Below are positions 1 through 7,350 of a stretch of 8,434 nucleotides of DNA, in pieces (within the stretch, counting starts at the first letter, position 1; every line of letters starts with the position of its first letter). Origin of the DNA: Planctomycetes bacterium SM23_32 (GTDB taxonomy: Bacteria > Planctomycetota > Brocadiia > SM23-32); contig LJUE01000077.1 of the NCBI GenBank assembly GCA_001303885.1, positions 1 to 8,434 of the forward strand, in the 5' to 3' direction. Below the pieces are notes generated by a model that worked only from the letters and a program-made list of their open reading frames with translations, did not search any database and was not told where the DNA came from. The position numbers and the translations under genes are program-made.

Positions 1-1999
<1,999 letters not shown>

Positions 2000-2062
2000 C
2001 TCGTGCCTTCGGGGTTAGGGTATGTTGGGGGAAACCGTTGACCTCTCGTCGGGGCGCCTGAG

Positions 2063-2089
2063 GGCCCGCCGGCGGCAGCCGGGGCGGCC
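2063..2089 (-). other. GC-rich stem-loop in the plsC-rpsA intergenic leader
   Basis: In the 122-bp gap between plsC and rpsA, GGCC-c-GCC (2063-2070) can pair with GGCGGCC (2083-2089) with one bulged base, and GGC/GCC inside the loop can extend the stem. No U-run follows, so it is not a classical terminator, and rpsA must be read through it unless it has its own promoter. It could be part of an S1 leader structure; E. coli S1 represses its own translation through a structured leader. In DNA this GC-rich such pairings arise easily, so confidence is limited. Confidence 0.35.
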
Positions 2090-2121
2090 GCGCTCCGCCT
2101 CTCGCATCTTCCTGCCTCTCT

Positions 2122-2793
2122 CTATCGCACGGCAGCCCGCCGGCTGCCCCGGCGCCCCGGGCGTCCCAGGTAGTCCCTCAGCGACGCCCGCAGGGCGATG
2201 ATCTCGTCACAGAGCCGTTCCGTCAGTTCCTCGGGGCTCATGCCCTCCGTGGCGATCGGCTCGCCAAAGGCGACGGCCGCCCGCCCGGGCCGCGGCAGCG
2301 TCCGGCTGCGCGGCCAGCACTCGTGGGCGCCCTCGACGCAGACCGGCAACAGCGGCACGCCGCAGCGGGCGGCAATGGCCGCCGCGCCCGGCTTGAACCG
2401 CCCCAGCGAACCGTTGCGCGACCGGGTGCCCTCCGGGAAGACGAGCACGGCCTCGCCTTCCCGCAGCAGGCGCATCACGGTCTTGACGGCCCCGCTGTCC
2501 ACGGTGCCGCGGGTGACCGGATGGGCACCCAGGGCCCAGATGAGCCGCCCAAGGCCCGGCACGCCGAACAGGCTGCGTCGGGCCAGGTACCTGATCGGCC
2601 CGGACAGCGCCATCCCGATCAGGAGCGGGTCGAGGAAGCTCTGGTGGTTCGAGGCGATCAGCAGCCCGCCCCGGCGCTTGCGGATGTCGGGCACGTTGAA
2701 GTATCTCACCCGTGCCAACGCCGCCAAGGCGCCCCACAGCAGGGCCTTGCAGACCGCGTATAAGCCGTTCCCGATGGGTCCCCTGTTGGCCAC
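2122..2793 (-). CDS. plsC: 1-acyl-sn-glycerol-3-phosphate acyltransferase (PlsC family)
   Basis: Members of this family transfer an acyl group to lysophosphatidic acid to make phosphatidic acid at the cytoplasmic face of the membrane, an early step in phospholipid synthesis. The 223-residue product has the catalytic NHX4D motif as NHQSFLD (49-55), the glycerol-3-phosphate-binding FPEGTRS motif (119-125), KPGAA (134-138), and VCVEGA (151-156) in the place of the fourth block. Residues about 11-28 are moderately hydrophobic and may anchor the enzyme; there is no clear signal peptide. The C-terminus is Arg-rich. The start is GTG at 2793, 20 bases after the cmk stop, with only a weak CAGG-type ribosome binding site, so it may be translationally coupled to cmk. 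No closer in-frame ATG exists. Substrate is assigned by family only; other acyl-acceptors are possible. Confidence 0.93.
   Translation of the reverse strand: MANRGPIGNGLYAVCKALLWGALAALARVRYFNVPDIRKRRGGLLIASNHQSFLDPLLIGMALSGPIRYLARRSLFGVPGLGRLIWALGAHPVTRGTVDSGAVKTVMRLLREGEAVLVFPEGTRSRNGSLGRFKPGAAAIAARCGVPLLPVCVEGAHECWPRSRTLPRPGRAAVAFGEPIATEGMSPEELTERLCDEIIALRASLRDYLGRPGRRGSRRAAVR
2131..2148 (-). other. Perfect 7-bp hairpin over the last plsC codons
   Basis: GGCAGCC (2131-2137) and GGCTGCC (2142-2148) form a perfect inverted repeat with a 4-base loop, ending 7 bases before the plsC stop triplet. No U-tract follows on the minus strand. It could slow ribosomes or protect the upstream message, or be chance in an Arg/Gly-rich, GC-rich segment. 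Confidence 0.35.
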
Positions 2794-2813
2794 GGCGCCG
2801 CCTGCAAGTGAGC

Positions 2814-3491
2814 CTACGTCCGGCCCGGCATCAGGCCGCGGCGCTCGATCTCGGCCACCATCGCCTCGACTACCTCATCCACGGCCATCTTCGTGCTGTC
2901 AATGAGAACCATGTCGTCCAGCCGGCGCAGCGCGCCGACCGGCCGTGAGCTGTCCCTGGCGTCCCGCCGGGCTACCTGCGCCATGACCTCATCGAGGGCG
3001 GCCTCGCAGCCGTCCGCTCGCAGGTCGCGCTGCCGGCGCCGCGCCCGCTCCTCGAGCGAGGCGTCCAGGAAGAACTTCACCTCCGCGTCGGGGAACACTT
3101 CCGTGCCCTGGTCGCGGCCTTCGGCCACCAGGTCGCATCGCCGGGCAAACTCCCGCTGCCGCGCCCTCAGGGCTTGCCGCACCTCCGGCCGGTCGGCCAC
3201 GCGGTATATGTTCGCCGTGACCTCGGGGGAGCGGATCTCGTCGGTGACGTCCCGCCCCTCGCAGAAGACGCGCAGGCCCCGCCCGTCAGGGCGCAGCTCG
3301 ATGCGCGTCCGGCGGGCGAGCCGGGCCAGCTGCTCCGGATCGTCCATGTCAACCCCGGACCGCAGCGCCTCATGGGTGACCGCCCGGTACATGGCGCCCG
3401 TGTCCAGGTAGCGCACGCCGAGGCGTCCGGCCAGCCGGCGCGCGACGGTGCTCTTGCCGGCGGCCGCAGGGCCGTCCAATGTGATCACCAA
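2814..3491 (-). CDS. cmk: Cytidylate kinase (CMP/dCMP kinase)
   Basis: This enzyme phosphorylates CMP and dCMP with ATP in the cytoplasm, recycling pyrimidine monophosphates. The 225-residue product has the P-loop GPAAAGKST (7-15), the DTGAMYR element (30-36), the substrate-binding EGRDQGTEVFPDAEVKFFLDAS segment starting at 124, and the lid RRDARDSSRPVGALRR (175-190). All are in family order and the length is typical. The canonical GRD[I/M]GT is GRDQGT here. The start is TTG at 3491, seven bases after AGAGGA (3499-3504). It places the first Met so that MVITLDG aligns with the usual MIITIDG. A GTG at 3488 directly follows and is the only serious alternative. It is the first gene of the cmk-plsC-rpsA operon, with a good promoter upstream. 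Confidence 0.96.
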   Translation of the reverse strand: MVITLDGPAAAGKSTVARRLAGRLGVRYLDTGAMYRAVTHEALRSGVDMDDPEQLARLARRTRIELRPDGRGLRVFCEGRDVTDEIRSPEVTANIYRVADRPEVRQALRARQREFARRCDLVAEGRDQGTEVFPDAEVKFFLDASLEERARRRQRDLRADGCEAALDEVMAQVARRDARDSSRPVGALRRLDDMVLIDSTKMAVDEVVEAMVAEIERRGLMPGRT

Positions 3492-3610
3492 GGCACGGTC
3501 CTCTGCGCTGTCCCTGAGAAGTCGGCGGCGGAACCTTCGGAATCACCCCGACGCAGGCAGGCGCCCCGCGCGCCTCGCGCAGCGCATGACGGCCTTTTGG
3601 GCGGCCTGCC

Positions 3611-3639
3611 AATATATCAGATGCAGCGCGACCCCGCAA
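3611..3639 (-). promoter_or_regulatory. Predicted extended -10 promoter for cmk-plsC-rpsA
   Basis: Read on the minus strand: TTGCGG (3634-3639), a 17-bp spacer, then TATATT (3611-3616) preceded by TGA, which gives an extended -10 (TGnTATATT). The short AT-rich stretch stands out in GC-rich DNA. Transcription would start near 3604, leaving a GC-rich leader of about 113 nt before the cmk start. This is a sequence match only. Confidence 0.6.
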
Positions 3640-3667
3640 CCGCATTCGGGGCGCCCCTGCCCCCGCA

Positions 3668-3701
3668 GCATGTGCCGAAGGCTCCCGGCGCTGGCAGATG
3701 C
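3668..3701 (-). terminator. Stem-loop immediately after the LOG-family gene stop
   Basis: GCATGTGCC (3668-3676) and GGCAGATGC (3693-3701) pair as a 9-bp stem with one central mismatch and a 16-base loop. The stem begins at the first base after the stop codon of the gene at 3702-4487. No U-run follows, so termination is uncertain. It may instead be a 3' protective hairpin or help a Rho-dependent event before the cmk promoter. Confidence 0.35.
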
Positions 3702-4487
3702 CTATGGCGCGTCCGGCTGGCCCTGTCGGCGGGCCCTGAGCCCGGCCACGGCGTGGAGCCGGCGGCGGATGTGCTCGACGGCCTCGCCCGGGTCGTCCGT
3801 CACGGTCAAGATGTCCACGTCCTGCGGGACGATGTAGTCCTCGGCCTGCATCCTGCCCCGTATCCAGTCCAGCAGGCCGCCCCAGTAGTCCGACCCGAAC
3901 AGCACCACGCCGAAGTTCTCGTTGCGCTCGGTCTGCACCAGGGTGAGCGCCTCGAACATCTCGTCCATGGTCCCGAACCCGCCGGGGAACAGGATGAAGC
4001 CGATCGAGTATTTCAGGAACATCACCTTGCGCACGAAGAAGTAGTGGAAGCTGAGCAGCAGGTCAACGTAGTCGTTGGGCTTCTGCTCGTGGGGCAGCTC
4101 GATGTTGAGGCCGACCGAGAGGCCCCCGCCCTCTTTGGCGCCGCGGTTGGCAGCCTCCATGAGGCCGGGGCCGCCCCCGGTGATGACGACGATGTTGCTC
4201 TCGGCCAGCAGGCGGGCGGTGCGGCGGGCCGCCTCGTAATGCGGATTCTGCTCGGTGCGGCGGGCGCTGCCGAACATCGAGACCGCCGGCCCCAGCCTCG
4301 AGAGCTGCTCGAAGCCCTCCACGAACTCGCTCATGATGCGGAAGACGCGCCACGTGTCCGTGTGGGTGAACTCGCTGGCCTGCCGCGAGGCGTCCAGCAG
4401 GTCGAAGTCGTCCCGGATGCTGCGTTTCACCCAGGCGGGCACCTTGTGCCGTTCGGCCTGAGACCTCTTGTCGGCTCCGTCGCTCAT
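3702..4487 (-). CDS. LOG-family nucleoside monophosphate phosphoribohydrolase (TIGR00730-type)
   Basis: Proteins of this Rossmann-fold family, often mislabelled lysine decarboxylases, cleave the N-glycosidic bond of (cytokinin) nucleoside 5'-monophosphates to release the base and ribose 5-phosphate. The 261-residue product has the two family signatures: GGGPGLMEAANRGA (104-117) and PGGFGTMDE (168-176). It also has the conserved RK pair in FFVRKVMF (150-157). The catalytic Arg and Glu expected from family work are present in those blocks. The N-terminal 60 residues are charged and longer than in the smallest family members. The start is ATG 4487, preceded by AGGGAG six bases upstream. The reading frame stays open further upstream, but that stretch overlaps the divergent promoters and has no family similarity. 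It appears monocistronic, with its own promoter and a 3' stem-loop. The physiological nucleotide substrate cannot be told. Confidence 0.93.
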   Translation of the reverse strand: MSDGADKRSQAERHKVPAWVKRSIRDDFDLLDASRQASEFTHTDTWRVFRIMSEFVEGFEQLSRLGPAVSMFGSARRTEQNPHYEAARRTARLLAESNIVVITGGGPGLMEAANRGAKEGGGLSVGLNIELPHEQKPNDYVDLLLSFHYFFVRKVMFLKYSIGFILFPGGFGTMDEMFEALTLVQTERNENFGVVLFGSDYWGGLLDWIRGRMQAEDYIVPQDVDILTVTDDPGEAVEHIRRRLHAVAGLRARRQGQPDAP

Positions 4488-4531
4488 GCTATGCTCCCTG
4501 CAAACGTCTGGTGGACAGCCGGCTACGAGCG

Positions 4532-4561
4532 ATTCTAAGCGCCCGTCGGGGGCCGGTGCAA
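4532..4561 (-). promoter_or_regulatory. Predicted promoter for the LOG-family gene
   Basis: Minus-strand reading: TTGCAC (4556-4561), an 18-bp spacer, TAGAAT (4532-4537). The -10 matches five of six consensus positions and the -35 only three. The start would be near 4525, giving a leader of about 38 nt that includes the AGGGAG ribosome binding site. It is back to back with the plus-strand promoter at 4604-4631. Confidence 0.45.
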
Positions 4562-4603
4562 CGGCGGCTCCGAGGCGAGCGCGCGGAGAGGCGGCCGTTT
4601 CAT

Positions 4604-4631
4604 TTGACACGATGGGGTTTTGCGCTATAAC
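4604..4631 (+). promoter_or_regulatory. Strong predicted sigma-70-type promoter for the small plus-strand gene
   Basis: TTGACA (4604-4609, perfect consensus), a 16-bp spacer, TATAAC (4626-4631, five of six). It lies in a locally AT-richer patch with a T-run in the spacer. Transcription would begin near 4638, about 57 nt before the ATG at 4695. It is the best consensus match in the window, which suggests the downstream gene is well expressed when not repressed. Confidence 0.7.
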
Positions 4632-4632
4632 C

Positions 4633-4670
4633 ACATCCGGAGCGCTCGGCGCCGGCCGTGTGCCGGATGT
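4633..4670 (+). promoter_or_regulatory. 8-bp inverted repeat over the predicted transcription start
   Basis: ACATCCGG (4633-4640) and CCGGATGT (4663-4670) are perfect inverted copies separated by 22 bases, with centres 30 bp apart. The left arm begins two bases after the -10 box and covers the likely start site. This is a good place for a repressor operator. If transcribed from the right base, the arms could also form a 5' leader hairpin just upstream of the ribosome binding site. The binding protein is unknown. Confidence 0.45.
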
Positions 4671-4694
4671 TGACCGATCAGACGGGAGGTACCC

Positions 4695-5039
4695 ATGAGC
4701 GACGAAGGATTGGAGACGTTCGAGGTGTCCGGCGGTCCGGAGCCGGAGCCGGAGAGGCCCGCAAGACCAGAGAGGAGGGTGGCACCCATGGCGGAGAAGA
4801 GGTATCTGTGCGTGACGATAGTTGACCACAACGCCATCATCGAGCAGACGGGCGAGGAGTCCTACGTCCATCTGCGCATCCCCGTCGCCCTCGCCGAGGC
4901 CGGGCTGAAGATGGTGCCCCCCGGCAAGCTCGGCACCATTGACGCCGGCCTGATCGTCGAGATGATCGAGGAGGGCGCCACCGGCGAGCTGATCAACCTG
5001 ACCGAAGAGAAGAAGACCATCAGCATCCGCGTCGAGTGA
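4695..5039 (+). CDS. Small protein of unknown function, possible SHOCT-like-associated C-terminal domain
   Basis: This 114-residue protein has two parts. Residues 1-31 are an acidic, Pro-rich, probably disordered leader with a PEPEPE run. Residues 32-114 look like a compact alpha/beta domain: RYLCVTIVD, then YVHLRIPVALAEAGLKMVPP, then GLIVEMIEEGATGELINL, ending KTISIRVE. From memory this pattern resembles the segment following the helical SHOCT-like motif in short bacterial proteins (roughly VNIRVPLxLxxAGLKL...GxLVxIEDxxxVEIxVE), but the helical motif itself is absent. There is no signal peptide or membrane segment, so it is probably cytoplasmic. The start at 4695 follows GGGAGG (4684-4689) with a 5-base spacer. 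A second in-frame ATG at 4788 also has an excellent ribosome binding site, so an 83-residue form is possible. It is the only plus-strand gene here and converges on the DUF4230 gene with a 22-bp gap. Function is not known. Confidence 0.85.
   Translation: MSDEGLETFEVSGGPEPEPERPARPERRVAPMAEKRYLCVTIVDHNAIIEQTGEESYVHLRIPVALAEAGLKMVPPGKLGTIDAGLIVEMIEEGATGELINLTEEKKTISIRVE
4772..4790 (+). promoter_or_regulatory. Internal ribosome binding site and in-frame ATG
   Basis: GAGGAGG (4772-4778) lies nine bases before the in-frame ATG at 4788-4790. Translation from here would give an 83-residue product containing only the folded domain and omitting the acidic Pro-rich leader. GAGGAGG also encodes Glu-Arg-Arg in the longer form, so the match could be incidental, but strength and spacing are as good as at the first start. 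Confidence 0.5.
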
Positions 5040-5061
5040 GACCGCCGCGCCGGCGATGGCG

Positions 5062-5703
5062 TCAGCGGAATTCCACGGCCACGCTAAGGTGGGACGCCAG
5101 GAGCGGCGCGACCAGGTCGTTGAGCCGCTCCACCAAGTCTGCCCGCTCCGGCAGCAGGCCCTCCTCAGAGATGAACTCGCGCGCGCGCTCCTCCAGCCGC
5201 GCCGTGAGTTCCTGGCGCGTGTCCTGACGCGCCAGATACTGCTTCACCGCCAGCAAGCCGCTCTTCTTCTCGAAGAACGACAGCGAATCGGTGTCCACCG
5301 CTACCTGCAGCACTTCGGGCTCCGGCACGGTAACCAGCAGCCGGTCGCCCTCCCGGCGGACGTCCCCGGCCGTCAGCTTGTTCAGGTCCACGCCGCAGAG
5401 GAACTCGACCGTGCCGATCAGCACCCCCTCCTGCCACCCCATCAGCAGGCTGCCGTCCCGCGCGACGACGTCCACCCGGGTCACCACCCGGTCGGTGACC
5501 AGGAACATGACCTCCTCGCTGCGGAGGAACTCGAGCGTCGAGCGCTCGACCCGCTCCCATTGAACCATGCCCCGCGGCAGGAGCAGCAGGGCGGCTGCCG
5601 CAGCGCCGGCCAACACCAGCACCGCGACCGCAGCCACCAGCAGGCGGCCCGGAAGCCCCAGCAGCGAGGCGGCGCGGCGTCCGCTTCGGGGCTCTTCCGT
5701 CAT
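5062..5703 (-). CDS. DUF4230 domain-containing membrane-anchored protein
   Basis: The 213-residue product has a short basic N-terminus, one membrane segment at about residues 21-42, and then a domain facing outward. That domain reads like DUF4230 (PF14014): strands VTDRVVTRVDVV and IGTVEFLCGVDLNKLTAGDV, then DRLLVTVPEPEVLQVAVD (120-137), and a long C-terminal helical stretch with LARQDTRQELTARLEERAREF. The family pattern 'GxVxxGVDLxxL ... xVxVPxPxVL' is clear. Its biochemical role is unknown in any organism as far as I know. ATG 5703 was chosen because GGAGG lies ten bases upstream. A GTG at 5733 would add ten residues but has no ribosome binding site. It is the last gene of the minus-strand run and converges with the gene at 4695-5039. 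The 22-bp gap holds only a weak CGCCG/CGGCG hairpin. Confidence 0.88.
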   Translation of the reverse strand: MTEEPRSGRRAASLLGLPGRLLVAAVAVLVLAGAAAAALLLLPRGMVQWERVERSTLEFLRSEEVMFLVTDRVVTRVDVVARDGSLLMGWQEGVLIGTVEFLCGVDLNKLTAGDVRREGDRLLVTVPEPEVLQVAVDTDSLSFFEKKSGLLAVKQYLARQDTRQELTARLEERAREFISEEGLLPERADLVERLNDLVAPLLASHLSVAVEFR

Positions 5704-5741
5704 GGACCGGGTGCCTCCGCAGGGGATGCCCACGCCGGGCG

Positions 5742-5816
5742 TCAGCAGGACACGAAGCGCAGGAGCACGAGGAGGAGCAACAGCAGCAGGGCTGCCAGGC
5801 CGACCTTCTGGACCAT
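5742..5816 (-). CDS. Possible 24-aa single-span membrane microprotein
   Basis: This is a short ORF beginning MVQKVG and continuing with a near-continuous run of Leu, Ala and Val (residues 7-19), ending RFVSC and TGA. The ATG has GGAG eight bases upstream (5825-5828). It lies between the FAD-dependent oxidoreductase stop (5879) and the DUF4230 start (5703) on the same strand, so it would be in the same transcript. Charge before and after the hydrophobic core (Lys4, Arg20) suits a minimal transmembrane peptide. A Leu-rich run can arise by chance in CTG/CTC-rich DNA, so this remains a candidate only. Confidence 0.35.
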   Translation of the reverse strand: MVQKVGLAALLLLLLLVLLRFVSC

Positions 5817-5835
5817 CTCACCGGCTCCGCTGACA

Positions 5836-5872
5836 GGCGGTCCCGGGCACGGACGGGCGCTGTGGGACCGCC
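5836..5872 (-). terminator. Perfect 9-bp stem-loop just downstream of the oxidoreductase gene
   Basis: GGCGGTCCC (5836-5844) and GGGACCGCC (5864-5872) are exact inverted copies around a 19-base loop. On the minus strand the stem begins six bases after the oxidoreductase stop codon (5879-5881). No U-tract follows. It may cause partial termination or mark an RNA-processing and stabilising site between the oxidoreductase and the distal DUF4230 gene. A 9-bp perfect match at this exact place is unlikely to be accidental, but its role is not proven. Confidence 0.5.
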
Positions 5873-5878
5873 GCGCCA

Positions 5879-7339
5879 CTATACCGCGCCGCCGAGGCCG
5901 GTAGCAACGGGTCGGCGCGGGGCCGGGGCTCGCCCGCCCCTGGCGGGGCGGCAGCGGCAGACCAGCGCGCCGGCCGCGGCGAGCGCCTCGCGGAGGCTGT
6001 CGGCGTCCACGGCCCGCACGTCGGCGCCCGCCTGCAGGGCCATCGCCGCCGCCGTGCCCGCCGCCTGCCCCATGGCCATGCAGGGCGCCATCACACGCAG
6101 GGCGCCCATGGCGTGGTGGTCGGCCGAGATGCAGCGCCCCGCCACGAGCAGGTTCCGCGCGCCCCTGACGGTGAGGCTCCGGTAAGGGATGTCGGCCCAG
6201 TCCCCCTCGGGCGGGTACAGGTCCGCGGGCAGCTCCTCGGGGGCGTCCGCCAGGATGCGGCACGGCTGCGCGGCGCCGCAGTCGCGGCGGCAGACGTGCG
6301 CCGGCGGCTTCGTGTAGCCCAGGCAGCAGTGGATGTCTATCCAGTAGCTCATGCGCGCGATGCCGTCGGGCTGCTTGCGGCCGGCCCTCACGTCGTCGCC
6401 CGTCATCACGTAGTCGCCGAGTGCCTGGCGCGTCTCCCGCACCCCGACGTGAGTCGGCGTGCACTCCAGGCGCACGTTCTGAAACCCCGGCAGATGCTCG
6501 CGGTAGAAGCGGACGACGTCCCAGGTGTCCCGGCGGACCTTCAGCTCGGCCGCGGTGAGCTGATCCACGTCCGTGGCGTCGCCGGCGGCGCGGGTGACGT
6601 TCGGCGTCAGCTCGTCGTCGCACATGGTGGCGCCGTTGCCGCCGGGGCCGCCGTAGACGGCCAGCCCGCCGGAGGCGCGCGCCTCGTGGATGCGCTCACT
6701 GATGACGTCCATCTGCCCGCCCCAGCCCGGTGCGAGGCCGCGCAGCCGGAACATGGAGCCCATGGCCATGGTCCGCCCGTCGAAGGCGCGCCCCTTGGTC
6801 GTCTCCAGTCCCGAGCGGAACGCCAGGTCGGCGTCGCCCGTCGCGTCCACAAACACCGTGCCCCGCACGGCGAGCCGCCCCTGCTTGGTCTCCAGCAGGA
6901 CGGCGTCGAGCGCGCCGTCGGCCACAGCGGTGCCGCAGACGAGGCTGTGGAGCAGCAGGCGCACGCCGGCCTCCTCGACGATGCGGTCGGAGACGTACTT
7001 GAACGCCTCCGGGTCGAAGCGGATGCCCCACTCGCCGATGGCCTGCTCCCACGGCACGGCGCCTCCGAGGGCGGCCATCCGCTCTGTCCACTCCCGGCAG
7101 AGCCCCTCGACGACGGGGTTGCCCTGGCCGGCCGTGTGGCCGAGGATGGGGCCGATGAGGCCGGCCGTTGCCATGCCGCCCATGAAGCCGTAGCGCTCGA
7201 TCAGCAGCGTGCGCGCGCCGCCGCGTGCCGCCGCCACCGCCGCCGCCAGCCCGGCCGGTCCCGCGCCCGCCACCACCACGTCCGCCTCGGCGTGCACGGG
7301 CACGCCACGGGCCGATTCCCTGATCCTCTCCGCGCCCAT
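5879..7339 (-). CDS. FAD-dependent oxidoreductase (FAD_oxidored family, PF12831-type)
   Basis: The 486-residue product begins with a Rossmann dinucleotide-binding motif, VVVAGAGPAGLAAAVAAARGG (21-41), with an acidic residue ending the second strand in LLIERYGFMGGMAT (45-58). Family blocks follow: VFVDATGDADLAFRSG (162-177), HVGVRETRQALGDYVMTGDD (297-316), and the C-terminal FAD-closing block NLLVAGRCISADHHAMGALRVM (396-417) followed by AMGQAAGTAAAMA. There is no signal peptide. The substrate is unknown; such proteins are numerous in some environmental lineages. A cysteine-rich segment (residues 338-360) is unusual (see findings). The last 25 residues are basic and Pro-rich. ATG 7339 was chosen over the adjacent ATG 7342 because GAGGAGG would be only one or two bases from the earlier one. 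The gene overlaps the phosphatase stop as TGATG, so coupled translation is likely. Confidence 0.93.
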   Translation of the reverse strand: MGAERIRESARGVPVHAEADVVVAGAGPAGLAAAVAAARGGARTLLIERYGFMGGMATAGLIGPILGHTAGQGNPVVEGLCREWTERMAALGGAVPWEQAIGEWGIRFDPEAFKYVSDRIVEEAGVRLLLHSLVCGTAVADGALDAVLLETKQGRLAVRGTVFVDATGDADLAFRSGLETTKGRAFDGRTMAMGSMFRLRGLAPGWGGQMDVISERIHEARASGGLAVYGGPGGNGATMCDDELTPNVTRAAGDATDVDQLTAAELKVRRDTWDVVRFYREHLPGFQNVRLECTPTHVGVRETRQALGDYVMTGDDVRAGRKQPDGIARMSYWIDIHCCLGYTKPPAHVCRRDCGAAQPCRILADAPEELPADLYPPEGDWADIPYRSLTVRGARNLLVAGRCISADHHAMGALRVMAPCMAMGQAAGTAAAMALQAGADVRAVDADSLREALAAAGALVCRCRPARGGRAPAPRRPVATGLGGAV

Positions 7340-7350
7340 CATCCCTCCTC
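7337..7350 (-). promoter_or_regulatory. Overlapping stop/start (TGATG) with embedded ribosome binding site
   Basis: On the minus strand the end of the phosphatase gene contains GAGGAGG (7344-7350), followed by ATGATGG. The phosphatase stop TGA (7341-7339) shares one base with the oxidoreductase ATG (7339-7337). The ribosome binding site therefore lies within the last phosphatase codons, the classic arrangement for translational coupling. This is the strongest evidence that the two genes form one operon. Confidence 0.8.

Noticed and set aside
3492..3701. Possible small ORF or RNA gene between cmk and the LOG-family gene
   Set aside because: Short open stretches there lack ribosome binding sites and cross the predicted promoter and hairpin. 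No tRNA or known RNA pattern was seen.
3174..4538. A 454-codon plus-strand open frame spanning cmk, the promoter region and the LOG-family gene
   Set aside because: It crosses two real genes on the opposite strand and an intergenic region, has no ribosome binding site and shows no domain.
4488..4871. Upstream extension of the LOG-family gene
   Set aside because: It would cover both divergent promoters and the start of the plus-strand gene. ATG 4487 has a good ribosome binding site and family-typical length.
5043..5055. Hairpin CGCCG-CGC-CGGCG between the convergent genes as a bidirectional terminator
   Set aside because: The stem is only five base pairs with a 3-base loop, no U-run follows on either strand, and such sequences are common at this GC content.
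5817..6623. An 800-base minus-strand frame joining the 24-aa ORF to upstream sequence
   Set aside because: Its upstream part is an Arg/Gly-rich shadow of the oxidoreductase gene; only the short ORF with its own ribosome binding site is worth considering.
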